64,000 nucleotides of DNA from assembly GCA_015179125.1 (NCBI GenBank), contig WHVA01000230.1:1-64000 (forward strand), read 5' to 3'. Made by a program: the position numbers and the translations under genes. Positions 11,801 to 23,900 of this stretch are shown one piece after another (the stretch's first letter is position 1; every line of letters starts with the position of its first letter). Under the pieces are notes generated by a model. It was not told the DNA's origin, searched no databases, and saw only the letters and a program-made list of their open reading frames with translations. Origin of the DNA: Gautieria morchelliformis (Eukaryota > Basidiomycota > Agaricomycetes > Gomphales > Gomphaceae).

Positions 11801-12177
11801 GCAATGATGTGTTCTCTGCTATTCTCACACGGTGGCCAGTTGCTCCTAAACTGGTTGTGTATGATTTCGCCTGCGCACTCGCCCCTTACTGCCTCACACA
11901 TGAACCGGCATTTTTTGCAGAAACCCTATTCGCTGTTGATGACTTTCACTCCTCTGGTCACACGAAGTGCTCACGGGCCTCTTTTTTGTCAACCTATGCC
12001 GCTCTGGGCCCCCGGCTGGCTGCCGTGAACACTAGTGAGGCAGAGTGTGGAAACGGTGGCCTCAACCGAATACGGAAGGGGGTGAGCTACATGAGCCAAG
12101 GGCGGGCCATAGTTTATACCCAGGTCTTTGTGAGTGTTTGGAACCGGCTGAAAATCCAACGGATGACCGTGGGCTAG
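8830..12177 (+). pseudogene. KDZ-superfamily-like transposase gene, decayed
   Basis: The best part is the frame 10078-11192. It has a cysteine cluster (CPRCPPRTRRCC) near residue 126, then DLGRLGMFNYNNHMVFTHDLLDE, a CPVCG..P..TIWDGITLAY block, and a Ser/His-rich tail. A GT..AG intron (11193-11242) leads to MEESILQLVPARAHAD. A third part (11737-12177) has MCCWCTHSICYGFH, EGRNDVFSAI, VVYDFACALAPYC, DDFHSSGHTKCS, TSEAECGNGGLNRIRK and SYMSQGRAIVYT. The YDxAC, FHxxxHxxC and ExxN blocks are the pattern I know from Kyakuja-Dileera-Zisupton transposases of basidiomycetes. A TAA interrupts the frame before LTGGIM at about 11705, and the upstream part (8830-10077) is in several frames. G+C is high, unlike the Helitron next door. 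Confidence 0.55.
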
Positions 12178-12359
12178 CAAGCGCATTGTGAGTGCAGACT
12201 GCGTCTCACTTCATCTCACTTCCCATTTCTCCAAGTTGCCAAAAAGACGGATGTGATCCCTTTAGTTCTGCCATTACACTATATGAAAACAGCTCGGTGG
12301 GTTGTGGGCGTCGAGCTTATGTCAGGTTTTAGGTCAGCATTAGTCAGCTAGCCAATCGG

Positions 12360-12590
12360 ATGCGAGCGGCGCAGCCGCGAGCCAAGGACGCGAGTGGCGC
12401 AGCTGGCCCAAACCGGTTCATGCCGGGCTGCCGGTTTGCGCCAGTCTTCCGGCTCCAGCGCTCAATGCGGCTGCGCAGCGTTCTGGAGCACGCGAGCGGT
12501 GCAGCCGCAAGCTTATCAGTGGTTGACGCCGGTCTGCGCTCAAAGCAGCGCTGCGCTGGCAGAACGCTGCGCAGCCGCTTTCACGCACTC
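12360..12590 (+). repeat. Helitron subterminal GC-rich motif copies (H1)
   Basis: Variants of GAGCGGCGCAGCCGCGAGC occur near 12363 and 12493, together with GCTGCGCAGC palindromes. The same motif lies at the equivalent place in H2 (18528, 18597), H3 (27279, 27350) and H4 (30670). Confidence 0.75.
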
Positions 12591-12840
12591 CACCACCACC
12601 CTCCTCTCCTCTCTCCCCAGTAGATAGAATAAAATTGCATGAGAGTGAATTAATAGATAGCCTATATAGTGTAGACTACAAAAGATCTCTTCCCAGGGAG
12701 ATCTCTGCTGTGAACTATTGGGGTTGACCTCTTCAGTGGGGCAGCTTTTTCTCTGCTAAGGAGCCAGGTAGTCATCCCAGGCTGCCTTAGAGGGAGCCAC
12801 AATTGCATTGCAGTTCTCTTAGTGTTGACTTGCACTACTG

Positions 12841-13275
12841 GTGGCTGAAGAAGACATCTCCCAGGACCTGGACCAGGACCTGGACCATTTACTGGAATTA
12901 TTCCAGTTGGATAGCCGAAGAAGACTTGGATATTTTCATCAATCAATTTCCCTGTCCCTTCCTTGGTATGTATATATTTCTCTGTGGTCTGGTGTGAGCC
13001 ATCTGACATTTATTTATTTTATTTTAAATAGAAATTAATAAATTCCCTTGACTTTGCTTAACAAACAGTTACCTGTCCCTTCCTGGGTATGTATGTATTT
13101 CTCGGTGGTCTGGTGTGAGCTGTCTGACATTTATTTAATTAGAAATTAATAAATTCCCCTGACTTTGTCCAAGAAAAATTAAGAACAACAGCATCTGCTT
13201 GCAAATGTAAGTTGAATTGTGGTAGGTTGATTGTTCCTCTAAGCTTATACCTGCATTTCTCAGGTATCCATCTAC
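12841..13275 (+). other. H1 leader with duplicated intron-like units
   Basis: Two copies of a unit of about 115 bp lie at about 12950-13040 and 13074-13160. Each has CTGTCCCTTCCT, a GTATGTAT donor-like site, GGTCTGGTGTGAGC, a T-rich tract and an ATTAG/AATAG acceptor-like site followed by AAATTAATAAATTCCC. A final acceptor-like TTTCTCAG at 13262 leads straight into the Rep-helicase frame. This suggests the protein starts in an upstream exon and not at the ATG at 13334. No transcript evidence is available. Confidence 0.45.
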
Positions 13276-16200
13276 TCCAGAGAGAAATCGTCAGCAGGAG
13301 CGTGAAAGGGCAAGGGAGGAGCAGGAGGGTCATATGACATCGCCCACTGATCGGAGAGCACGTGCGCTTGCTGCTGCTGCTGTCAGAGCTCAGGACCAGC
13401 CACCCCCTCCCCCACAGCCTTTTGCCATCCCTCACCCTCCTCCTAGAAGCAATCTCGCTGATCCTTTTCAACAACCTGTGGCCGGGCCATCACGTCCTCC
13501 TATGCTTGCACCCTCTTCACGTCTGCCCATGCTGGCACCATCATCACGTCCTCCTAATCTCAGTCCTGGAGAGCAGGTGGCAGCCCTTCATGCTCAGTTA
13601 GCAGTTATCCCACCATTACAGCCTCTGAGAAGAAATAGGCCAGACCCTGTACAGCCAGCTCCTATAGTAGGTTCAGCAGCCATTGCAGACTTGCGTGCTC
13701 AGGTAGCTGCATTGCGGCATTTGGGAAGGCACAGGCCTGCATCTGTACAACCAGCGCCTCCTCCTGTAGTAGGTTCTGCAGGAGTGGCAGCATTGCGTGC
13801 TCAGGCCAATGCAATAAGACCAATGCCTCCGCTACTCCCTGCGCTTTTGGGGCCTTTTCAGCGACTCCCTCCACCTCCTCAGCCTCCTCAGCGACTCCCT
13901 GCACCTCCTCAGCCTCCCCAGCCATTCCCTGCACCTCCTCAGCCGCTCCCTGCACCTCCACAGCCTCTTCAGCCACTCCCTGCACCTCCTCAGCCTCCTC
14001 AGCCACTCCCTATACCTCGGCAGCGTCCTCAGCGACCTCCTCCTCCTATTCCACTGGGTCGCTCTAGAATAATTGAGGCAGATGTGCAGCATCATGATCT
14101 GGGTCGCATGGTTATTCCCTGCCCTGACTGTGGAGCATTACACTGGATGGCAGAACACCTGCAGAAATCCTCAAATGTGCGGCCCAGGTTTGGTGATTGC
14201 TGTATGGAAGGAAAGGTGCAGCTGGAAAACCTGCCAGAGCCCCCTCAGCGATTGAAACAGCTCTTAGAAGGCCAGGACCCTGAGGCAAAAGGATTTCGCC
14301 AGAATATCAGGCAGTATAATGCTGCGTTTGCATTCACTTCTGTGGGGGCCGACTTTGACCAAGATTTGCTTCGGGAGGGTCGTGGTCCATATGTGCTCAA
14401 GCTACAGGGTGAACTGTATCATCTCCATGGCTCTCTCCTCCCTGACAATGAAGACGATCCAAAGTATGCCCAGCTTTACATATATGATCCTGCACTGGCT
14501 TTGGCAAAGAGAAAAAATCGTAATGAGCGTCTGTCTCCAACTATCATGGGAGACTTGCAGGAAATGCTCCTGCTATGCAATCCTCATGTGCGCACATATA
14601 AACAAGCAGCTGAGAGGCTCAGAGCTCAAGAACAGAATGGTGACATCCAGGCAAGGCTCACGTACAGGGCACACAGGGATCCTAGGAGATATAATGTCCC
14701 AACTGCAGATGAGATTGCAGTCGTTCTTCCTGGAGATGGCATCGACCCTGAACCTAGGGATATTATTGTCCAGCTCAGAGGTGGACCTTTCAGAAGGGTA
14801 TTGGATACCAATGCAAACTATGCCTCTCTGCACTATGTCTTGCTCTTTCCCAAGGAGAGTTGGGATGGGAACCAGGTATTCCTTATCATGAGCCAGAGCG
14901 TGCTCGGCAGGCCAATCCCAATCCAAACAGATGGACACAGGTCACCCAAATACAGTACCATGCGTATCGTCTGTTCCAGAGAGCGAGAGAACCTACAACA
15001 CTCCTGCATGGTGGCAAATTGTTCCAGCAGTACATTGTAGACTCCTGGGCTGCTGCAGAGCAAAGCAGACTGAGGTGGATCAGGGCCAATCAACACACTC
15101 TGCGTGCTGAGCAGTATAACCAGATGGTAGATTCATATGGAGGCTTGGACAATGACATTGGAGATGCAAACAGCTTGGGCATAAAAGTCATTCTGCCTGC
15201 GACATTTCAAGGAAGTACACGGGACATGAATCAAAACTGCCAGAACTCCCTGGCCATTGCAACAAAGAAGGGTCCCCCTGATTTATTTATTACCATGACT
15301 GCCAATCCAAAGTGGGATGAGATAGTGGCCGAGTTGCTCCCTGGACAAACTGCTCAGGACAGACCTGACCTGGTGTCGCGGGTGTTTCACCTCAAAAAGA
15401 AATACCTCATTGACTTGATCGTCAAGGACAAGATCTTTGGAGAAACTGTTGCTCGCGTTCACACTATTGAATTCCAGAAGAGGGGGCTCCCACACATGCA
15501 CCTGCTTACCTGGTTCGATAGGGAGTCCAAGGTCAAACATCCACATGAGGTGGATTCTATGATTTCAGCAGAGTTCCCTGATCCAGAGACACATCCTGTC
15601 CTCTACCAGTTGGTCTGTGAGCTGATGACACATGGTCCCTGTGGACAAATGAATCCAAATGCACCCTGCATGGAAAATGGCAAGTGCAAGAAAGGCTTCC
15701 CAAAGCCATTCTGTGAGGAGACCGTTGTGAATGTAGATGGATATCCAAAATATCGTCGTCGCAATGATGGAAGGCTGCACAATGTCAGAGGTGACATGCT
15801 GGACAACAGATGGGTTGTGCCATACTCTCCTCTGCTCTTTCCCAAACTCCGGTGTCACATCAACCTTGAATTCACCTTCAGTGTGAGGTGCGTCAAGTAT
15901 ATCCACAAGTATCTATACAAGGGCCACGATCGGACCACGATGGAGTTTGGTGTCGACCACGATGAGATAAAGAAGTACCTGGACGCTCGCTATGTCAGTG
16001 CTCATGAGGCCTGTTGGAGGTTGCTGGAGCGGGAAATCCACACCCAGGTGCCTGCAGTCATGGCACTGCCAGTCCATGAAAAAGACCAGCAATCAGTCGT
16101 TTTCAATCCTGATGCTGATCCGCTCACCATCATGAACAGGGTCGAGGGGTCAAAGACAGCGCTCATGGCTTACTTTGAGGCCAATGCTGCCTATCCTCAT

Positions 16201-18243
16201 GCACGCGATGTGCTCTATGTGGATTTTCCTGAGCATTTTACCTGGAAAAAAGAGGAAAGGGTATGGACACCACGTCAAAGGGGATATAGCATTGGACGCC
16301 TTCACTTTGCAAGCCCAAAATCAGGAGAGAAATTTTATTTGCGCACTCTCCTCACGGTGGTCAAGGGGGCCAGATCCTTTGAGGAGCTTAGGACAGTGGA
16401 TGGCATACAATGTGCTACTTACAAGGAGGCCTGTCTTTCCAGGGGACTTCTGGAGGATGATCAGGAGTGGAGGTTGTGTCTCCAGGAAGCCAGTGGCATG
16501 AAAACAGGCGCTCAGCTCAGACATCTCTTTGCCACCATCCTTGGTCATTGCATTCCCTCACAACCTGACAGACTATGGGACGCCTTCAAGGAGCACATAT
16601 GTGATGATCTCAGACATCGGCTCCAAGTCAGACACAATATCCAGGAGCCATGGGATGATCAGGTCTATGATTTTGGCCTCTTTCTCTTGGATAAACTCCT
16701 TCAGCGTAATGGCATGTCCTTGAGCAGCTTTAAAGATATGCCTCGGGTGGTAGGCGAGTGGGAGGTCCTGATTGGAAACAGGTTCATAGCTGAGCAGAGG
16801 GACTATGACCCTGTTCAAGAGAGGCAGATGGCTGATGAGGAGGTTCCCAAGCTGAATGAGGGGCAAAGGTCTGCGCATGATCAGATATTACGGTCGGCAC
16901 TGGACATAGATGCTCAGGGGAAACCTAACGGACAAATGTTTTTTGTCACTGGCTCAGGGGGCGCTGGGAAATCATTCACATGGAACACCCTAATCCACTC
17001 CTGTAGAGCAGAGAGTCTCATTGTGCTTGCTGTAGCCTCATCTGCAATGGCTGCACTTATCCTCACTAATGGGACAACCTCTCACAGCATGCTTGGAATT
17101 CCAATTCCTGTCCATGAGGGCTCTCTCTCCTCCATCAACAAGAACTCTGACCAGGCTGATATGCTGAGACTGGCCAGGCTCATCATTTGGGATGAGGCTG
17201 CAATGCAGCATCGCCATGCCATAGAGGCCATTGACAGGACACTGAGGGATTTCCTTGACCAGCCTGACAGACCCTTTGGTGGCATCACGGTCGCCTTTGG
17301 AGGTGACTTTCAGCAGACTCTCCCAATTGTCCCTAAAGGCTCCAAGGAGGATATCGTGGGAGCTACCCTTCAGAAGTCATATCTGTGGCCAAAGATCAAG
17401 GTCCTCCATCTGACAGAGAACATGCGGGTGAGAAATGACCCTGACAGAGCCAGGTTTGCAGAATGGCTGCAGAATGTGGGTCAGGGAAAGGATCTCCCAC
17501 TAGATCATATGCTCTCACTCCCTCCTCACATGGTTTGTGGCCCTGGAATTGCAGAGCTGATCCAGGAAATATACCCTGGCATTGGCAATGCAATCCCTGC
17601 CCAGGACAATTATTTTTTAGAGCGGGCCATCCTCTGTCCCAGAAATATTGAGGTCAATGAGATCAATTCCATGGTGTTGAGGCAGTTTCCAGGTGATGCT
17701 CAGGTCTTCCACTGTGCAGATTCTGTCAAGGAAACCGACTTTGCAGAGCAGTATCCTGTGGAGTATCTGAATTCCATAGAGATGGGCAGTCTTCCTCCTG
17801 CTCACTTGGAAGTCAAGCCTGGAGTGCCTCTGATGATGTTGCGCAATTTGGATAAGAAGCAAGGACTATGCAATGGGACAAGGTTGCGGTTGGTGAGGAT
17901 GAGGAATAGAGTGTTGGAGGTCAGGATCATCTCAGGTCCACATGCAGGAAATACTGCTTTCATCCCCAGGATCACCATTTCACCATCAGAGGGAGAATTA
18001 CCATTTGTGCTGCAGAGGAGACAGTTTCCAGTGCGTGTGGCATTTGCAATGACCATCAACAAGTCTCAGGGACAGTCTTTGGGTACGGTTGGGCTGGACC
18101 TGAGATATCCAGTGTTTGGACATGGTCAGTTGTATGTTGGTGTATCAAGAGGGACCAATTGGAACAGAGTCAAGGTCTTGCTTGAGGAGGGTTTGGACAC
18201 AACCAACATTGTATATAAAGATGTATTACTTAGAGCTCCTTGA
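13270..18243 (+). CDS. Helitron Rep-helicase (one frame break)
   Basis: A rolling-circle replication initiator fused to a Pif1-like helicase. The first frame (open from about 13270, ATG at 13334) has a Pro-rich region and a Helitron-like N-terminal domain with CPDCGALHW and FGDCC. The second frame (from about 14860 to the stop at 18243) has the HUH nickase motif GLPHMHLLTW (residues about 208-217 of that frame), the tyrosine motif YIHKYLYKG (about 347), Walker A GSGGAGKS (about 698), Walker B IIWDEA (about 776), GDFQQTLP, LTENMR, TINKSQGQS and YVGVSR. The two frames meet at LLFP / GELGWEPGI, a block normally read as one, so one base appears to be missing near 14849-14853. All catalytic motifs are kept. 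Expected role: nicking and unwinding the element for rolling-circle transposition in the nucleus. Confidence 0.9.
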
Positions 18244-18383
18244 TTTTGTTATATCCACTTCTCTTGATATGGTTTATGTGTTTTACTTCATTTTACTTGA
18301 TGGAAATTGATTACTTTGATTTTCCCCAATGTACTTGACCTTACTGATATGTTAGACTTACTGATGTGTTAGACTTACTGAGG

Positions 18384-18426
18384 CGTTTGACCTACACCCC
18401 CGCGTGAAGCGCGGGTACCCACCTAG
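18384..18426 (+). other. Helitron 3' terminus of H1 (hairpin + CTAG)
   Basis: A stem-loop of the form CCCCGCGY-GAA-GCGCGGG, then TACCCACCTAG. Near-identical termini end H2 (27198-27201), H3 (30589-30592) and H4 (32691-32694). This is the classic Helitron termination structure. Confidence 0.9.
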
Positions 18427-18527
18427 TTACACTATATGAAAGCGCCTAGGTGGGAGGTTGTGGGCGCGCTGACCAATGCTGACCAATGCTTGGTCATTAG
18501 TTTGTCAGTGGAGTGCGCGAGCGGCGC

Positions 18528-18760
18528 AGCCGCGAGCCAAGAACGCTGCGCAGCATGGTCACATGACCGTTTGCGTTCCAAATTAGGTCAGCGGCGAGCG
18601 GCGCAGCCGCGAGAGAACGCTGCGCAGTGGTCACGTGACCCGTTCGCGACCAGAGCGCGCATACGCGAGTGTGGTCCGTGCACGACACGCGCGCACGGTA
18701 TAAAGGCCGAACGGTAAGGACATAACGCCAGGAACCTGCCCAACCGGCGATTCCTCTGTC
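18528..18760 (+). promoter_or_regulatory. Promoter-like region with TATA box (H2)
   Basis: TATAAA at 18699-18704 follows GC motifs and is followed by GGCCGAACGGTAAGGA and GGAACCTGCCCAACCGGCGA. The block is almost identical in H3 (TATAAA 27490-27495), and a related TATAAA lies in H4 (30779-30784). Conservation across three elements suggests a functional promoter, but this is inference. Confidence 0.5.
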
Positions 18761-18764
18761 TGCT

Positions 18765-18945
18765 GTCCGCTATGTGCTCTGTGCCCTGTGCTCTGTGCTC
18801 TGTGCTCTGCGCTGTCTGCTCTGTGCTCTGTGCTCTGTGCTCTGCGCTGTCTGCTCTGTGCTCTGTCCGCTGTCTGCTCTGTGCTCTGTCTGATCTGGGT
18901 GCTGTCTGCTGTCAGCTCTGTCTGCTGTCTCCTCCTTTAGCTGGC
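18765..18945 (+). repeat. CTGTGCTCTG-type simple repeat (H2)
   Basis: About 180 bp of TGTGCTCTG/TGTCTGCTC units just after the TATA box. A shorter equivalent is in H3 (27548-27660). Confidence 0.8.
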
Positions 18946-19099
18946 TGGCTGTCTATGGCTTTGGTTGGCTGACTATCTATTGGCTTGGCTGGCTATCTAT
19001 TGGTAAGTAATATCTCTTTTTTAATGCATTCCAATGTATTTTATTTGATTTGTGTTTATAATTTTATTGGTTCCTTTTTTTTATCATATTGCATTCACA

Positions 19100-19780
19100 T
19101 GTGCTTTATATTTTTGTTATTTTTTTTCGAAAATAGATTTAAATAAAATCCAAAGACTGCTGAAAAAAAAGTATTTTAATATCAATATTTTTCAGGTTTT
19201 TTTCGAAAATAGACATCAATAAGTTCCCTCTAAAATTAATGAGATTCTGCTTTTAAATGTGGTTTGTTTTATTGTTTTATTTACTGTAAAGCCACTTACC
19301 AGCCACTCCTCTCTGGCTATACTGGTGGCTGGCTTACTATGGCTTTGGCTGGGCTCTGGGTTTCTCTGTCAGTCTCTGGGCCTCTCTGGCTTTGGCTGGG
19401 CATTAATAACAGCTTCTGCTTCAATGTACTGTACTTTTTTGTTTTTTTTCGCAAATAGATATCAATAAATTATCCTGACTTTGTGAAAATTGACAACAGC
19501 TCCAGGTTAAATGTACAGTGCATTTTCTTGACATTTTTCGAAAAATAGATAATCCTAACTTTGCTAAAATTAATAACAGCTTCAGCTTACATGTACTGGA
19601 CATTTTCTTGACATTTTTTCGAAAAATAGATAATCCTGACTTTGCTAAAAATTAATGACAGGAGCTGCTTAAATATAGATTCCTTGACTATTTTATTTAT
19701 GTCTGTATATGTCACAAAATAGATATTGATACATGTCCCTGAGCTTGCTAAAATTTAATAAGTAGTAACAGCCTCTGCTT
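19100..19780 (+). repeat. AT-rich tandem repeat, unit about 80 bp (H2)
   Basis: Units contain GACATTTTTTCGMAAATAG, then ATATCAATAAATTATCC, TGACTTTGCTAAAATTAATAA and CAGCTTMAGCTTAAATGTAC. Each has a T-rich tract ending in AATAG, which resembles a 3' splice site. A donor-like GGTAAGTA lies upstream at about 19001. The equivalents are at 27830-28480 (H3) and 30960-31545 (H4). Confidence 0.75.
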
Positions 19781-19864
19781 GCTTCACTTTGAGGCCCTTG
19801 GGGATATGCTACACATGCCATTGGGACATGCTATGCATGCTATACTTGAGGGGCATGCTACACA

Positions 19865-20418
19865 CACTATGCATGGGGACATGCATATGCGTGGAGACAT
19901 GCATGGGATGCGACACACACGCTATGCTTGGGGACACGCATGCTATGTGTGGAGACACTCATGGTATGCATGGAGACACTCATGTTATACGTGGGGACAC
20001 GCACACTATGCTTGGGGACACGCATGCTATGCATGGAGACATGCATGTTATGCGTGGGGACACGCACACTATGCATGGGGACATGCATGTTATGCGTGGG
20101 GACACGCACGCTATGCTTGGGGACACACACACTATGCTTGGGGACACCCATGTTATGCATGGAGACACACACACTATACTTGGGGACACTCATGTTATGC
20201 GTGGAGACATGCATGTTATGCATGGGGACACACATGCTATGCATGGGGATGTGCACACTATATGTGGGGACACACTACAGGGGAAAACACTACAAACAAG
20301 GGACATTCTACACAAGCTATACTTGGGGGACACGCTACACACACTACATGTAGGGACATGCTACACATGTGGACACGCTATGCATGGGGGACACACATGC
20401 TATAATTTAGGGACACGC
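19865..20418 (+). repeat. 21-bp minisatellite, left part (H2)
   Basis: Imperfect units of ACTATGCTTGGGGACACGCAC (21 bp). Because 21 is a multiple of three, several frames stay open on both strands; these are not genes. The array is interrupted by Copia-1 and resumes at 25683. Confidence 0.85.
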
Positions 20419-20916
20419 TGTTGGGTGCATTTATGCTCCTGCACCAAAATCAAGCATAATATATCCAATTTGTTGTGTGGCCTTCCAATTTCTTCTCACA
20501 TTGTTCTTGTATTATGCATCCATTTCTCTGGTTATTTTCGAAATTTTCCACTCATTCCTTATCTCTCTATTTCATCTTGTTATCCCTACTTTCACAAGCG
20601 GCTGCACCCAGCGGAGTCTGAAATGACTTCGACGCGCGAGCTCTTGGGCGCTAAAGGGCCGGGTAGTAGTACATGCGCAGTGGAACACATTTCCCCCTCT
20701 CTCAGTGACCACTAAATTCACTGAGAGAGGCAAGTAAATTAGTCTAGTAGTCTTTGCATTTATTGACCTAGAAATCCTCTGTAGTGAATTGATTTCTAGG
20801 TAGTGTATAATATATTTACAGTGACCACTAAATTCACTGAGAGAGTGAATTGATTTCTAGTCTACTCTTTTGAATAACAAGTCCATACCTACTGCCTATA
20901 ATTCCTGTCCTCCACA
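20419..20916 (+). repeat. Copia-1 5' LTR
   Basis: It carries two copies of GTGACCACTAAATTCACTGA. The first is within an 11-bp-stem hairpin (CTCTCTCAGTG / CACTGAGAGAG) near 20697-20729. The 3' LTR repeats the same structure. Confidence 0.95.
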
Positions 20917-20930
20917 GGGTTATGGGCCCC
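20917..20930 (+). promoter_or_regulatory. Copia-1 primer-binding site (initiator tRNA anticodon arm)
   Basis: GGGTTATGGGCCCC follows the LTR directly. It is complementary, with one G-U pair, to the anticodon stem-loop of a fungal initiator tRNA-Met (GGGCUCAUAACCC in yeast). That is the half-tRNA priming mode known for Drosophila copia. The ATG of gag-pol at 20922 lies inside it. Confidence 0.75.
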
Positions 20931-23900
20931 GTAGACACTTCTGAGAAGCTGTTGGGTGTTGAGAAGCTTGCTACTGATGGAAGTAATTGGCCATTGTGGC
21001 GAGCCACTCTCATCAGCTATTTCGAGTCCAAAAATCTGCTCAAGCATGTAGAAGGGAGAGTCACTCGACCTCCTGATCCTCCAGTCATGCCCCCAGGCCA
21101 TATTCTAACAGAAGCTGAGGAAACTCAGATGGATAAGGCCGAGGAGAAGCTGGAGAGATACCTTGCTAGAGAAGGACAAGCCAAGACCCAAATCATCGTC
21201 TCAGTGTCAGAGTCATTAGCCCTGATGCTACAGAAGCAGAAGACAGCAAAAGAGACTTGGGATGCACTGGTCAATGAAATGACCAAAAAGCCCAAGATGG
21301 TCCTCACCAGCCTGCAGAGACAACTCCGCAGTATGAGATGTCCTGAGGATGGAGATTTGAGAGATCACTTGGACAAGGCCCAAGACCTATATGCTCGTCT
21401 TAATGAGATGGGAGCCAGAGTTTCTGAAGAAGAATTCATGGACATAATCCTTGCGTCACTTCCACCATCCTATGAGGCAGTCATGAACGCCCTTACCACT
21501 TCGCTTGAAGAATGCGGGATGCCATTGGTCCCTGATAATATTATTAGGGTACTAAAGGCTCAGTATGACAGGAAGAAAACACTCCCGCAAGAAGAGCAGG
21601 TGTTTATTGGTTCATCTACTAAGAAGGACCAGAAGGGGCAGAAGGCGCATGTATGCACCAACTGCAAAAAGCCTGGACATGCCATCGAAAATTGCTGGGC
21701 TAAAGGAGGTGGTAAAGAAGGTCAAGGACCACGTCAGAAGAAGAAAGCCAAAGACAAGAAGAAGAAGAAGGGTAAAGCAAAAGCGAATGTTGCCGAAGAA
21801 GAGTCTACTTCTGAGGAAAGTGGTGATGGGCATCTTGCCTTCACCAATTTCGACGAGTGCTCTAATTTCAATTTGAGCACATCCTCAGGAGTTATAGTCA
21901 TACTCGATACCGGAACGACATCGCATATGACTCCTCACAAAAATTTATTGAGGAACTACTGTCAATTCTCACAGCCGAGGACTATCCGAGCAGCCAACAA
22001 AGGTACCTTTGATGCCTTTGGCTCAGGACTGCTCGTATTATCCAATAAGGTTGGAGATAGAACAGTAGAAGTCACGTTGCAAGATACATACTATGCACCC
22101 AAAATTGCTGCTACCCTCGTCTCGATCGGTCGGTGCGATGATGCTGGCTACGACATTCGACTCGGTGGCCAGAAATGCACAATATCTAATGCTGCTGGAA
22201 AGGTATTGATGCAAGCACCGAAGGTCAATGGCTTATATCGACTAGACCTCCAGTCACCAAGTGCTCAAGCCCATATGTGTTTATCTGCCATGGAAATTCA
22301 TCAAAAGATGGGGCACATCTCGCAGAAGTCCCTACAACATCTATTAAATCATGGCATGATATTGGGCATTGAACTGAGCTCCACAGGCGATAGAATTGTC
22401 TGTGATGCGTGTATTCAGGCCAAGATTGCGCGCAAACCTCTTCCTCGAGAACCCAGAGACCGAACATCAAAATTCGGTGACAGAATTTATTCTGATGTCT
22501 GGGGACCTGCAAGACACCTCACGATCGATAAGAAGTCATATTATGTCTCCTTTATCGATGACTACTCAAGAGAATCGGTGATCTATCTCATGGCGAACAA
22601 ATCAGAAGCATTCTCAAAGTACAAGCTTTACGAGGCTTTAATGCTTCGACAGAGAAATGTGCACATCAAGGCACTTGTTTCTGATCGAGGGGGCGAGTAT
22701 ATGAGCTCTGAATTCGAACAGCATCTAGCCAAACAAGGCACGAAGCATCAGTTGACGGTACACGACACACCAGAGTCCAATGGTGTTGCGGAACGCCTGA
22801 ACCGAACTCTCACTGAGAGAACTCGTGCCATGCTGCTAGAATCAGGCCTTCCTAAGATATTATGGGGCTATGCGATACAGCATGCCAATTATCTTAGGAA
22901 CAGGACGCATACAAGAGCTCTACCAGATAAAACGCCCTACGAGATGATTCACCATGAAAAACCGAATCTCAAAGACATTCACGCGTGGGGAACTGAAGTC
23001 TATGTTAAGGTCACTCAGGGAGATAAATTGGAAGCTCGTGCCAAGAGAGCTCGGTGGATAGGAATTTCTGCGCAGAGCCATGGTCATTATGTTTATTGGC
23101 CTGACTCACACAAAGTTTCTGTCGAGCGGAACGTTGTGTTTGATTCAGAGATGAAGAAGGGAAAGGTCCCAATCATTTCTATTGAAGAATCCAAGCTACC
23201 TACGTCTAGAGAAGAGAAAAAGGCCATTCCAGCATCAGCGCCTGTGCCCGGTCGCTTAGTCAGCGAAGAGGCAAAGATCGAAGAAATTGATGAAAGTGCA
23301 CCGGAAGAATATCTTGAAAAGCTGCAACCTATTCAGGGAGTTGATGACAGACCTAGAGAAGCTGAACCGATAAGGAGAAGCGAAAGGATCCGTCAACAAC
23401 AAGTGCAGCCGGCCCCATCAGGTCCCGTGACAAGATCTCAAACTCAGAGACAAACTGGCGCACATATGACTACGCTAGCTTACGAGGACGTTGAGGACCA
23501 TAAACAAGTTTTATTCGACCAAGAATTATCCTCCGAGATTGATGGCATCAGTAGCTATGAGTGTGCCATCAGTGCGTTTCTAACCGACGGTCAAAACAAT
23601 AACAAGGCGCCGGATTTGAGTCAAATTGAACCTAGCAATGCAGACGAAGCTCTGAATAATCCTATATGGAAGAAATCAATGGACAAAGAGTATGAGGCCC
23701 TAATCGACAAGGGAGTTTGGGAAAGAACCAAACCACCTCCTGGAGCCAACATTGTCGGCAACAAATGGGTCTACCTTTGGAAGCGTAATCCAGAAGGGAA
23801 ACCAATAGTACCTAAATCGAGAATGGTCGCCCAAGGCTTCACGCAGAAGTTTGGAATCGACTATGATGAGACATACTCACCTGTTGCTCGGTTATCCTCC

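Larger units (their letters stand above)
12274..18426 (+). mobile_element. Helitron H1, carries Rep-helicase
   Basis: The left end is placed at TTACACTATATG (12274), because the same sequence starts the next element at 18427 and is followed in both by GAAA...GGTGGG...GTTGTGGGCG. The right end is CTAG at 18423-18426, preceded by a GC hairpin and followed by T, as expected for a Helitron insertion between A and T (base 12273 is A). It contains subterminal GC motifs, a leader with intron-like duplications and a Rep-helicase. The first two bases are TT and not the usual TC, so the exact 5' base could be off by one or two. Confidence 0.8.

Noticed and set aside
13662..14095. Minus-strand Glu/Val-rich frames
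   Set aside because: Antisense of the Pro-rich repeat at the start of the Helitron protein.
19789..20715. 308-codon plus-strand frame across the minisatellite into the Copia LTR
   Set aside because: A 21-bp unit keeps several frames open on both strands; the frame also crosses a young insertion boundary.
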